This document shows, one piece after another, positions 53,255 to 64,000 of a stretch of 64,000 nt of DNA (position 1 is its first letter; the number at the start of each line of letters is the position of its first letter). Location of the stretch: positions 378,764-442,763 of the forward strand of contig BCHS01000015.1 in the NCBI GenBank assembly GCA_039545275.1, in the 5' to 3' direction. The position numbers and the translations under genes were made by a program. The DNA comes from Pseudomicrostroma phylloplanum (taxonomy: Eukaryota; Basidiomycota; Exobasidiomycetes; Microstromatales). The notes under the pieces are model-generated. The model worked only from the letters and a program-made list of their open reading frames with translations. It ran no database searches and was not told where the DNA came from.

Positions 53255-53661
53255 ACTGTACCACTCGAAGCGAGACTCAAGGTGAGGTTTGGATAAGAAG
53301 GAGTGGTATGGATGCCAAGGTGGTGATGGTGGTGGTGGTGGTAGTTGTCCTCGCGGTGCCTTTCTCTCCCTCTTCCCGCGGAAGCGCCATGCGCCTGCAC
53401 GGGACGCACGCACGCACGCACGCCTGCCACTCCGCCAAAGGGAACGAAGAGGAGCAAAGGGCCCGGCGACGGCGGTACGTACGTTGTCCACCTACAAGGC
53501 CTTGTTTTCGCCTCGACGACATCTCGATACTATATCCTCATACGTTCGATACCCAGCTGCTCCTAGTCACAGCTTCCATCATGACATAGTAACCGGCAAA
53601 AGCATCCAGTCTCCTCTCGCATCGGCGGTCGGTCCTCCTGTTCCTCGCGCCGTAACCGAAG
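53255..53661. promoter_or_regulatory. Divergent promoter region (ING protein / MDM34)
   Basis: This is a 407-base gap with a GGTGGT run near 53323-53343 and an ACGC tetranucleotide run near 53405-53420. I see no TATA box and no gene. Confidence 0.45.
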
Positions 53662-56600
53662 ATGTCCTTCAACTTCACTTGGCCCGAGTTCTCCCCCGAG
53701 TTCCACGCCGATGCTCGGGTCATGCTCGACTCGGCTCTCAACAGAGGGCCGAAGCCAAAGGTCATCGCTGACGACATCAAGGTAGATGAGCTGTCTATGG
53801 GCACAGTGGTGAGTGAAGGAGCCTTATAATAGCTTGCCGAGACAGGGCAGCAAAGATGCCGTTCTTCGACTCGCTAACCAACTCGGGTTCCTGATCTTGT
53901 TCGCTTACCTTCTCTTCCCAGCCCCCGGACCTGGAGATCCTGGAGATTGGCGATCTCTCACGCGATCGCTTTCGCGGCATCTTCCGGCTCACCTACTCCG
54001 GAGATGCTCACCTGGTACTGTCCACGAAAGTGCAAGCCAATCCACTGTCAAAGCCCACGCCAAGCTCAGGCGCTGCTAGCGGTAGAGGCGTCAGCTCAGG
54101 CCAGGATGAGGAGACCTTCACGCCATTCTCCTCTGCCGGCTCCTCTTCCAGAGGCATTCTCTTTGCTGCCGCTCCCCTCATCGTTCCCATGAAGCTGCGT
54201 CTGTCCCATGTCCGGCTGAGGGCCATCATCGTACTGGTCGTATCAAAGACAAAGGGCATCACTCTCGTCTTCAAGAACGACCCACTGGAGAGCGTACAGG
54301 TGTCCAGCACGTTTGACAGCGTTGCAGTCATCGCAAAGTATCTACAGCAAGAGATTGAGGGCCAGCTCAAGGAGGTCTTTCGCGAAGACTTGCCCGGCAT
54401 TATTCATCGATTGAGCCAGAAGTGGCTCAGCGGGCAGACGAAGCGCAAGACGGGAGCAGGAACAGAGCAGGAGGCAGGGAAGCCAGCAAGGAGCTCAGCC
54501 TCGACGCATGGAGGAGAAGAGGACCGCCCACCAGCAGCTCAAGCTCTGACAACTCCGAAACGAACGAGGAAGCGGTCGGAAAACGCCCGCAAAGCTAGCA
54601 GCGCAGCCGGTGAGGCATCTTCTCCGCCCTCGACACTAAGACAAAGGCGAGGAAGTCGAGCTGGATCATCCAAAGCCGCCCAGCCACCGCTGCCATCTTC
54701 TTCTTCTTCCTCCTCTTCAGCTGTACCCGTGGACAACAAGCCGCCTACTCGCGCCCGGGTCCAAGACGAGGAAGGGTCTTTCGAGATCCCCCCGCCTCTC
54801 AGCACATCCTTCGATGACACCGAGTCCTACGATCCAACGTACGGTCTGCGGCCTGACGAAGTCAGATTGCCTAAAGATGGCAAAGGGTTCAAGGGTCTCA
54901 AAGGCCTCAAAAAGGGGGGCGGCGCCCTGGGAGGTCGCACCTCCATGGGCCTCGGGGGTTTGCTTGACGATATTCAGTCATCGCAACAAGACGATTTCGA
55001 TGCGGCTGACATTGTAGATGCGGAGGATCAACTGCTCCAAGAGGCAGAAGCAGAGGAAAGAAGACTCGATGGAGGTGAGAGCGAGTGGGCTGAAGAAGAT
55101 GGTCTAGATCGCATGGGCGCGCTTGACGAGGCTCTCTATGACGAGCAAGATGATCGCCATCTCCCGCAAGCCCTCTCTCGTCGAACAGACGCGGATTTGC
55201 TCGCAAGTGCTGTTAATCAAGAACGGGAAGACGATGTCGATTCAGACTCCTCCCTTTCTTCGCTCGAGGACGATCATTCGCCAGAGTCTGCCTCTCATCT
55301 TCTGGATGACATCGACCGGCCTGACTTCGATCCGTTCAACGATGTCGTCGCTCACGACGGCTTGAAAAGCACCACTTACTCTGACCTGCCTTCTGGATCA
55401 CGAGCTGCCGCCTCTGCTGCAAGTTCTCGCACCAATGGCAGGATGCAGCGAGAATCGACTCCGCTGACCTCGTCAAGCCCACACGCAAAGCGACAGTCTC
55501 TTGCCACCATCGAGGCCTTGCGTGGAGGTGCTTTCCGGAGCAGCGGCAGTACCCCAAGTCTGGGGTCCTTCGGCACTGGCTCGGGCTCAAGGCGGGTGGG
55601 TGCGGGCGTAGGTCTTAGCGGTAGCGACGCTGGCTATGGCTACATGCCACTTTCTGCCAGCATGAGAGCTGCCAGTGTACTCAATGCTGCAGGAAGGGTG
55701 TACGGCAACAAAGCGGCCTCGACATCAGGCCGCACGTCCATGCCCACGTCCGCATCGCTGAGCAATCTAGCCTCGGCGAGGTCTTCGATGCTGAGCCGGT
55801 CGCCGTCCAGTGGCCTGCAACCCCTCTCTGAGTCTCGATCCCGACCTCCTTCCATCCGGCCTCGAATCTTCCACTCCTCTTCGCTGATCCGCCCAGTGGA
55901 TCCCTCCGTTTATGGAGGGGATACAGGCGACGCATCCGTGGACGAAGGAAGTCTGTATCCAGTCTCGAACTGGACCGGCTCAGTCCGGGGCGGGAGGAGC
56001 GAATCTGTAGGCGGCGGAAGCACAACCATCTATGGAGGAGGCGGAGGAGGCGCGGACAGCAGTCGTTCTGGTCCGGGTAGCAGCAGAACGTTTACCATCA
56101 GCAAGAAGCGCAACGGTACGTCAGGTGCAAGCACGGCCAGGAGTGCGGGCAGTGCGACCGGCAGTGGGGGCGGTGGGGCTAGCACTGTCATGGAAGAAGG
56201 CGATGCTTCCGGACGTATGCCTGCGAGGCAAACTCTGACGAGGGCCTCGTCCACGCTGAGCAATCTACTGGGACAGCGAGGCTGGGATTGGGGCGCTCAA
56301 GGATCGCACGAAGAAGACTTCTCCTCGCAAGAAGAACCTACCTCTTCCTCCACCTCGTCCCTCGACGAGCCCGGCTCCTCTTCGCGCTCTCATTCCCACT
56401 CCAATTCCTTTTCCGGCTCGGGCTCTCGAGCTGGTACGCTGAGCACCCTGGAGCCCGAGCCGATGGACGAGACCAGTGTGGCTTACAAGCGGCAGCTGGA
56501 AAAGGAGAAGCTGGGCGGCCTTGTGCGGGTGGGCTGGGACGGTGTAGATGCAAACGAGACGAGTAGTGGGCAGGGGTCAGCAGGAGGACGCGGGACGACT

Positions 56601-56951
56601 GGCAAGAGCTCAAGCGTACCCCCGCGTCGGAGCGGCGTGAGCGGTACTGCCACTCCTCTTGGCTTCTCTACCGGTCGCCCAGCTGCAGGTATTCCCCCGA
56701 GCACCTCGCACCCGCGCTACCTGCACCTGCAGGACCTCGTGGCGTCGAACCAGACATTGAGCCCCTACACGCGGCTGAGCGATACGCGGGGCTGGGCAGT
56801 GAGGAGTACGCCGGGCACGCCGGGAGCTGGGAGCAGTACAGAGGGCAGCCTGCTGGGCCAGGTGCGGGATGGATGGACAGAGGCGGTGCAGGATGTTGAG
56901 GCCCGGAGGCGCAGGACGTTCAATCTGGGTGGCCGAGCAGGGGGCACTTGA
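53662..56951 (+). CDS. MDM34: ERMES complex subunit MDM34 (SMP-domain lipid transfer protein)
   Basis: Exons 53662-53808 and 53922-56951 give 1058 residues. The SMP domain covers about 1-250 and opens with the near-invariant MSFNFTWPEFSPEFHADA, followed by PPDLEILEIGDLSRDRF, RGIFRLTYSGDAH and LVLSTKVQANPL. MDM34 sits on the mitochondrial outer membrane in the ER-mitochondria tether with MMM1, MDM12 and MDM10 and moves phospholipids. The remaining 800 residues are Ser/Gly/Asp-rich and apparently disordered, with Lys/Arg and acidic patches. This is far longer than the yeast protein (about 460 residues). The long tail stays in frame with no internal splice signals that I would use. Confidence 0.94.
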
Positions 56952-57900
56952 TGCGGTGCGGTGCGAAGGAACGGCTACCATGTCACCATATACCATTAGC
57001 GCTGCGCTCTTGTCGATCTTGCGGTACCATCACCACTACCACTGCATGTAATCGATGTGTTGCTGGCCGGCGTTATCGATGCCTTGTCATCATCTTGATT
57101 GCAATCATGTGCCTATGTCCGAACGAAGGCCGCGCAGGGCGTGTGTGTGGCCCTGCCCTGCCTAACCAACTTTTTTGAAGCGCTCTGGCAAAGGCTCGGC
57201 ATTTGGGTGCTGCACACGCGGACACCCACCCGGCCACGGGCGTAGGCGGAGGGACGAGGGGCAGGGCGCAGAGGCGTCGGGATCCAGGCGCATGGCGCAC
57301 GATCTTCCTTTTTCCAAGTCGACTACGCTCCTCGCCAGTTACGTCACGGTAGACTATTCCACACTACTTCCTTCTGACAAGCATACTCAAGAGCAACCCA
57401 CGACGCCTCTCCGCAGTCTTATCCATAAGCACTCTGACGATAGCTGTACTGTCGGTGTAAGGACATCTCCAACCTCATCTGCTGGGCTACTGGCGATTTC
57501 AAACGACCTTCGCAGGACCACCGCGCCTGGTAGGAGATTACCAACGCTCGGAAAGGAAGCCACCGGACAGAGATCCATCTACCTTTTTTGCTTCTTCGCA
57601 CATCCATCGATTCCTTCCATACAGCAACGTCGACCCTGATCATATCAGTGGTCCCTACCTCTGCCAACTAGTATCGCCGTCTCCCTCTCATTCTCGTCGA
57701 CTGCATACCGCCAGTCAGCACTCCGCCTTTGCACGCACGTAGGAACCAACGAACAAGTCACCTGCCTTAACGCCGGGCCGATCAGCCCTTGCACTTCTCC
57801 TCTATCTCATCAACGAGCTTCACCTACGCAGGCCACCTCTCGCTTCTTCTTTACGTTCCGACTTCCCCCTTCCCAACGCATCAATCGACTTCAGCACAAG
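56952..57900 (+). other. Intergenic: MDM34 3' flank and long upstream region of the mitoferrin gene
   Basis: This 949-base same-strand gap has no supported gene. The last 250 bases are CT-rich leader. GATA-core words occur (for example CGATAG near 57437), but I cannot argue for an iron-responsive GATA-factor site from this alone. Confidence 0.4.
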
Positions 57901-59046
57901 ATGGCTTCGCAGCAAGCCGTGTCGAATGTAGAAGAGCTAGAGCAGGAAGAGTACGACTATGAAGATCTGCAGGGAGTGCCGCTCAGCATCTCCATGCTCG
58001 CAGGGTCCCTGGCGGGGATCAGTGAGCATGCGTTCATGTTCCCTGTTGATGTGATTAGGGTGAGTGCGAGGGAACAAAAGAAGGGAATCGGAGATGGGCA
58101 AGGCTTGCCTGCTTGCAATTACTCACACTTCGCCCTCTCCCTCTCCCAAACCTCAATAGACTCGTATGCAGATCCTCTCTTCGCCCAGTCAGGTGCAATA
58201 CTCGTCTGTGCTCAATGCCCTCACTCGCATCACCTCCGTGGAAGGCGCAAGGACACTCTGGCGCGGAGTGAATTCCGTCATCCTCGGTGCAGGTCCGGCC
58301 CACGCCCTCTACTTTGGTACCTACGAGGTGATAAAGGACCTTACCGGAGGCAACAGGCAAGGACATCAGTGGGCTTCCACCGCCTTTGCTGGAGGTTCTG
58401 CTACCATTGCCTCGGACGCCTTTATGAACCCCTTTGATGTGATCAAGCAGAGGATGCAGATGGAGAATTCCGCACATCGATCCGTCTTCAAGTGCGCCCG
58501 TACATTATACCAGACCGAGGGTCTCCGCGCCTTCTACATTTCCTACCCCACCACACTCACAATGACTGTGCCCTTTACCGCTGTGCAATTCTCCGTGTAC
58601 GAATGGGCCAAGAAGGTGCTCAACCCCTCGGAGTCCTACTCGCCCATGACCCACGTCATTGCGGGTGGATTCTCGGGAGGAGTGGCAGCAGCCGTTACCA
58701 ACCCACTCGATGTGGCCAAGACGCTTCTGCAGACGCGGGGAAACAGTAGTGATGCTGAGATCCGAGGGGCAAATGGAATGATCGAGGCGCTCAAGGTTAT
58801 CAAGAACCGTGAAGGGATGAAGGGATTCGCGAGGGGACTCACACCGCGGGTGCTCACTTTTATGCCCTCGAATGCTCTCTGCTGGCTGGTGAGTAGAATA
58901 GGATGCGTTCGAGAGGGTATGACCGACTGCCAACTGGAGCGCAGAAAGCTGACTTTGCCTTCATTTTGCTTCCCATATCACAGTCGTACGAAGGCTTCAG
59001 GTTCTTCCTCAACCAACGGTCAAAGGAGAACGCCAAGTCCGTCTAG
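57901..59046 (+). CDS. MRS4: Mitochondrial iron transporter (mitoferrin, MRS3/MRS4)
   Basis: Exons 57901-58059, 58160-58888 and 58984-59046 give 316 residues, the usual carrier length. Three repeats each carry the Px(D/E)xx(K/R) signature: PVDVIRTRMQ rebuilt across intron 1, NPFDVIKQRMQM, and NPLDVAKTLLQ. The middle motif MNPFDVIKQRMQM is characteristic of mitoferrins. The protein brings ferrous iron across the inner membrane for haem and Fe-S synthesis. The last exon supplies the C-terminal helix segment SYEGFRFFLNQR. The acidic N-terminus (EELEQEEYDYEDL) is common in fungal members. Confidence 0.95.
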
Positions 59047-59582
59047 AGATGCAGTCTCCCGAATTGCATGGGCGAGCAAGGGGTGGAGGAGGGACTGAGG
59101 GCGTTTGCGGGACGTAGGCGGGAGTGCCACGCAGTACGAGTGCTTCGCAGGCAGACGGGGCTTGCAGCACCTCACTGCCACACCGAAACCAATTGATCAT
59201 CTAGGCACGGCGGCGGCGGCCCTGGCGTCGGGCTGCCCCGATCCGACCATTCACGACGAGAAGAGGAGAGGAGCGGAGAGGAGAGAGGAGAGCCGAGAGA
59301 GCGAGGCAGGGAAGAGTCCTAAAAGACGACAGCAGAGCAGACAAGGGAATTGGGGACAAAGGCAACAGGATGCTCGCCCAAGCGACAGCAGGCAGCTACC
59401 GAGCGAGCTAGCTCTCAAGCAGATCACGCGAGTAACAGGTCAGGTCAAGAAAGAGATTCGCACAGTCGTGGATGTATTTAAAAAGAGATTGGGACGAATC
59501 ACAAAGCGACAAACGATTTCCTATTTTGACCAATCTCGATTGGATTGGGGCCCGGGCTGGGGCTCTGCGCCCCCTCGCTCGC
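59047..59582. other. Intergenic between convergent genes
   Basis: These 536 bases lie between the mitoferrin stop and the stop of the Zn2Cys6 gene. There is an open frame of about 180 codons on the plus strand from 59105, but it lacks an ATG start and runs antisense into the neighbour. I see no other structure. Confidence 0.45.
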
Positions 59583-62500
59583 TCACTGCTTCTGGAAGAG
59601 GGAGCTCATATCGACATCCATATCCATCTGTGGCCAATTATCAAAGAACAAATTCTCCACATTGAGGTCCAGTGGCGCATCGGTGAAAATGTCCAAATCG
59701 AGGAGGTTGAGATTGAGAGTACTGCTGCTGTTGGGGTTCGAAGGGTCGAACCCATTGCCGTTACCGTTGCCATTGCCTGTACTGCCATTGGGAGAAGTGG
59801 CGGCGAGCAACGAGGCATTGTTCCCCGAGAGGCCCTGCTGACCGTACGCGCTCATGCCCGCATAGCCATTGCTGCCCGCCGAGGAGGAAGAAGGGAGGAG
59901 CGAGTTACCCGCCCCAGAGCCGTACAAGGATGGGGAAGGCAGTGCCTGCTGCTGCTGCTGCTGGGCGTAAGGTCCACCGGCGTACTGAGACGTAGCTGGC
60001 GAGGAGGCAGAGGAGCTCGTTGGACCTCCCAGCCCAGAGGAGAAGGACGCCCGATTCTGTGGGGGATGGCCATGATGAGGCTGGGAGTAGTACGAGCCCG
60101 CCCCGCCGCCGCTGCTGGAGCCGTACGTGTCGTTGCCGACGGGGAAGTTGCTGTACGCCGGGACATTGGACGCGTTTGACCCAGCAGCGCCGTACGCATT
60201 CGCGCCTGAACCTCCGCCGCCGCTCGCGTAGCTTCCCTGGTAGGGCCCGCTGCTCGTACCTGGACTGCCGTACTGATGCGATGGGAGATTCTGTTGACCT
60301 CCATAGCTGGCATTGGAGAGCGGGGCCAGCCCGTTGTAGCCTCCGGTCTGCCCAGACGGCTGTTGGTAGCTGGGCTGATAGCGTTGCGGCGGGTGCGGGG
60401 TCGAGTGAGAGTTGAAGAGCATTGCATCAGATTGGGACGCACCTCCGCTGGGCATCGAGGACAGCGTCGATGACGATGCTGCACCGGTCTGCGGCTGCTG
60501 TTGCTGTTGCTGCTGCTGGGTGCGCACAGCAGAGATGGCTGGACCGCTAGTGCTGCCTTTGCGGAAACTCGATGCCGAAGGAGCGCTTCCTCGTGCAGAC
60601 TGACTCTCTCGCTTCTTTTGCGTTGGAGCTGCTGCATTCTGCTCGGGAGGTTTGACTTTCCTCCACCCATCCAGGATCTTCTCCAAGATCTTTGTCAACT
60701 TGGCAAGGCTGTTGTCCAACGCATTGCCCTTTTGCTTGAAGTGCTCACACGCTCGGTTCATCAGTCCGGTGTGGATGACGGCATTGTCGCCGACTTTGCC
60801 CCATCCTCGCTTTCGAGTAGCGTGGTTTTCGATGATCTCCTTGGAGACGTAGACCATGCGAGAGTTCGTCGGAATCCGGTGGATGTTAGAGCAGCGCAAG
60901 CGCGCCAGGGTATCCAGAGAAAGTGTCAGCCAGCGTTGGAGTACCAATTCGTGGGATTCGTTGTGCTTGACGAGGAAGTGAAACGACGACATATCCGGTG
61001 GAGCAGCTCCCGAAGCAGCGTCGCCTGTAGGAATTGCGCCCGTGACAGCACTGCTGCCATTAGCAAGGGCAGACAGGAGCTCTTTGTCCGTCTTACCGGC
61101 CAGACTTTCCGCTGCAGACTTCATCATGTGGTCCGGATCAGACTTCTGGCCCTTGATCGTGTTGATGACGGAAGCAGCCATGTCGACGTCATGAATTCCG
61201 TGCTCGTGGAGATCTTTGCCTGCTTCGTCTTTGTCGCCTTTGCCGCCACCAGCTTTCGCCGAGCTACCAGCCTTGCCAGCTTTCTGCAGATTGGGCAGCC
61301 AGAGTAGGATAGCAAAGCAATAGCCACCGTAGAAGTGTCTCATCCAGGCGCTCTCGCGCTCGAAGATGTCTTTTGACAAGGCCAACAAGTCTGATGAGGG
61401 AGGGTCAGTTTTGCTTGTCGCCAGAACTTGGGCTGTTGGGAGATACAATCGCAGATTCTGTGAGCTCACGTCGTAGTCGCTTCCTCAATGCTTCTGACTT
61501 CCGACTTACAAAGACTCTTGTCTGCGAAAGCCCGAAGCTTGCCCGTCAGGTCGTCCTCCAGCTGCACATAACATCTATCGATCTTTTCCACGTCAGGTAT
61601 ACCGTGATATAGTGTCGCCAGAATATCCTGAATCAGTCCCAGCCCGTCCTGTCTGAAGGCCAGGTTGACCATGCCAAGGCGGGACGCAATACTGAATCCT
61701 TTCTTTGTGCCCTTGCTCACTGGCGCTCCGATCTTGCGTCCGGGAATCCTTTTGCTGCAATGTTGCAGGATCGTCGCAAAAGAAGGCAGGGCTTTGGGCG
61801 ACAGCGTGCTTCTCCGACTCGACGTGGGTGAAGCTTGATGAGGCCATAGCGGCTTCCAATCCTTCGCAAAGCAATTAGTGGCGCCTTGCAGGTTCCGGTT
61901 CAGCTCAGAAATGTGCAGCTCGAGGGAAGCCCAGATGGTCGCGTCTTGCAGCGCTGAAGCGATATGATCCGGAAGAGGCTTCTCACTGCCCGACTCAGAG
62001 CCGCTGCCGCTTTTGGCGGCTTTGCTCACATCATCCAGATACCATTGTTGAAGCTCGTGGACCGAGTCGCCCACGCCGATCCGATAGGCAAACCCGATGG
62101 CTAAGTCAAGGTAGAAGGAGGTAGGAAGCAGGAAGCGAGACGTCTCGAGCTTCCCTGCCGCCGGATGACCCAGTAGCGGATCGTAAACAGCAAGGATCTC
62201 AGCTGCGATGACAATCTCGCGAGACTTCATGGGAGAGAACATGATACTGTCCAGGGCCTGGTTCGCAAGGAATGACTTGAGGTCGGCGTGCACGGATGGA
62301 GGGAGAAGAGGGTTGAGAGCCGAGGTCAAGTCCCCTTCGTTGCTTGCTACGTATACGAGGATGGCGATGAGAAGAGATCTCGCAGAGTCGTACCGTTCCT
62401 CTTGTTGTACGATGAGATTGCAAAGCAGAGGGATATGAGGCATTGTAAGACGAGCGTCCTCGAGGATCTCGTCGATTGTGTTGATGACGTTGCCCGGTAG

Positions 62501-63684
62501 GCTGGTGAGCTTCGAGCACAATTCAGCAGCGTCCAACCGAGGGACCAGACCTCCGCCTTTGGAACCCTTGTCACTGATATTCAGCAGGTTGAACCTGGCC
62601 ATCAGATCGGAATAGACCCAGACGGGACAACCATGCACGAGCATGACGTTCTGAGCAGCTGCTCTCTGTGCAGCCTTCGAGGGGGCAGAAGACATGCCGA
62701 GGATCGTGCGACCGCTGCCGCTCCCGCTCGAAGGGGCGACTTCGCCACTGGTAGTGGCAGTTCGAGCGCCTCTCGAGCCCGCCTTCTTCTCCTCTAGGTG
62801 GCTCAGAGGCGGAAGAGCGCGAGCTCGGTCCTTGTCCTCCTTCATGCTGTAGAGGAAGTCTGTGTCGGGTGCGTTGTCGTCACCATGCCCAGGGGCGAGG
62901 TGTGCTGGGAGGGGAGCCGGAGGCGGGAGTGCCGTGGACAGGCCTCGAGACCCTTTGCCTAGACTGATTGCAGATGGTCGCCTGCCGGCTGCAGGGAGCT
63001 TTGCTGCTGAGGTAGATGGTCCGTGGGAATGTGCGAGATCGTGTTCGCCATCCTCTTCCTCTTCGCTCTCGTCTCCACTCTGATCGTTGTTCCTCTTGGA
63101 GGTCCCGCTTCGAGGGGTCTCACCCTGTCCGTCTTCGTCGTCTTCTTCGTCGTCATCACCACCGTCGTCTGTGCTCCTCTTTTTGCCCCTCTTCCTCCGC
63201 CGGCCATCGCCACGTGCATTCTCCTCAGAAAGGGTACAGTGCAGCTTCATCTTGTAGCAGCGCTTACAGATATCGGGGTCTGGATCGCTGGCAACGCAGG
63301 CGATCTTACGACGCCGGCATTCCGAACATGTCTGATGTAGCAGAGGCAGGGCCGCAGGCGACAGGAGAGAGAGTCAGCGACCGCATCTTGAACGGTATCC
63401 TTCCTCGCTCTTCACTACAGTAACGCACCTTGGAAGCATACGGCCTGGGTCTCTTGGACTTTGTCCCGGACTTTGCCGCTTTTGGTCCTCCCCCGACCGA
63501 ATTGGGCGAGGTGCCAGTATGGGAGCCAGAGGGACTAGAAGCAGCCTGTATAGCGATTGCGTTAGACGGATGATGATAGGAAGGGTGCCCTTGCTGCGAC
63601 TGGAAATGCGGATGCTGGTACTGGTTCTGCGGGGGATAGTGTTGCTCGTGATGTTGGTAGTGGTGCGCTTGCGGTGGAGGCTGC

Positions 63685-63743
<59 letters not shown>

Positions 63744-63800
63744 GACACCGAGGTGGGGCGGATAGCCCGGGCGGCCAGTCATGCTATGCAGCGGTAGCAT
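59583..63800 (-). CDS. Zn2Cys6 transcription factor with polyglutamine N-terminus
   Basis: Exons 63800-63429, 63331-61510 and 61390-59583 give 1333 residues. The N-terminus has a poly-Gln run of 21 codons and His/Gln/Pro-rich sequence. Joining exons 1 and 2 (PYASK to TCSECRRRK) completes a perfect zinc cluster with spacing CX2CX6CX9CX2CX6C, followed by a basic linker (RRRKRGKKR). A long acidic/serine region precedes a helical middle domain (about 350-900) like the fungal-specific transcription factor domain. The C-terminal about 400 residues are Gln/Gly/Ser/Asn-rich and end in an acidic, aromatic segment (DLNVENLFFDNWPQMDMD) typical of an activation domain. Target genes are unknown. Donors are GTGCGT and GTAAGT. 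Confidence 0.9.
63681..63743 (-). repeat. CAG/CAA repeat encoding poly-Gln
   Basis: These are 21 consecutive Gln codons (mostly CAG, interrupted by CAA) in exon 1 of the Zn2Cys6 factor. Length polymorphism between strains is likely. Confidence 0.95.
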
Positions 63801-64000
63801 CCGATGCTGCGACTGGTTTGATGATATATGCTGACAAGGCCGTCGATGTCAAAAAAACGCGGAATGCGGAGAGGATGGTACGGTGGGGAAAGGATTGCGA
63901 CACGCGACGTCGATTGCGTGGCAAGGCTTGGTGCTGGCGCGGACCAGAGTGTACAGAGGAGACTCGGATGATGGTGAGGATATCAAGGATGCGCAGGATA

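Noticed and set aside
59105..59665. Plus-strand frame of about 186 codons after the mitoferrin gene
   Set aside because: Non-ATG start, basic/Gln-rich noise, and it overlaps the 3' end of the Zn2Cys6 gene in antisense.
1..64000. tRNA, rRNA, transposon or CRISPR features
   Set aside because: Reading through the window I saw no convincing T-loop/anticodon structure, terminal inverted repeats, transposase or reverse transcriptase motifs, or spaced direct repeats. A tRNAscan and repeat search would settle this.

Overview
This is a stretch of nuclear genome from a fungus, almost certainly a basidiomycete. Nearly every gene is broken by short phase-consistent introns (about 40-120 bases) whose donors are overwhelmingly GTGAGT. 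The base composition is GC-rich, and the gene content is fungal: a three-domain tRNA ligase, MDM34, a CRH-type wall enzyme and a Zn2Cys6 regulator. I lean towards Ustilaginomycotina or a related yeast-like basidiomycete, but the sequence alone does not fix the genus. I resolved 26 protein-coding genes with 46 coding introns. I recognised no tRNA, rRNA, transposon or CRISPR array. One ambiguous base (N) lies at 37725.

Layout. 1-2.6 kb: the 3' part of a serine-rich, possibly septation-related gene (minus), running off the left edge. 2.9-8.4 kb: tRNA ligase TRL1 and the complex I 49 kDa subunit (plus). 8.6-14.9 kb: a coiled-coil orphan (minus), a vacuolar-type membrane protein resembling Tag1 (plus), and cohesion factor DCC1 (plus). 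15.2-21.0 kb: a CRH/GH16 chitin-glucan transglycosylase and a cytochrome c peroxidase-type enzyme (both minus), then an alpha/beta hydrolase (plus). 21.2-31.5 kb: an ABCC transporter (minus), an amidase (plus) and a prolyl oligopeptidase (minus). 32.0-32.9 kb: a flavin-binding PNPOx-like protein (plus).

33.2-36.8 kb is different in character. It holds two secreted orphan proteins on the minus strand in a gene-sparse interval. One is a repetitive precursor cut up by regularly spaced dibasic (Kex2-type) sites. The other is a small cysteine-containing protein that appears to carry one diverged copy of the same repeat module. This is the best candidate for an undescribed system in the window.

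36.8-64 kb returns to dense housekeeping genes: a degenerate amidohydrolase-like protein, an ER J-protein, a second alpha/beta hydrolase, a methyltransferase, an FHA protein, a sulfide:quinone oxidoreductase fused in frame to mitoribosomal protein mL58, the 3-ketoacyl-CoA reductase, an ING-type PHD protein, ERMES subunit MDM34, a mitoferrin, and a large polyglutamine Zn2Cys6 factor at the right edge.

The genes are not an operon or a pathway cluster. Mitochondrial functions recur (complex I, SQR-mL58, MDM34, mitoferrin), but this is probably coincidence. Many neighbours are divergent pairs sharing 300-600 base promoters.
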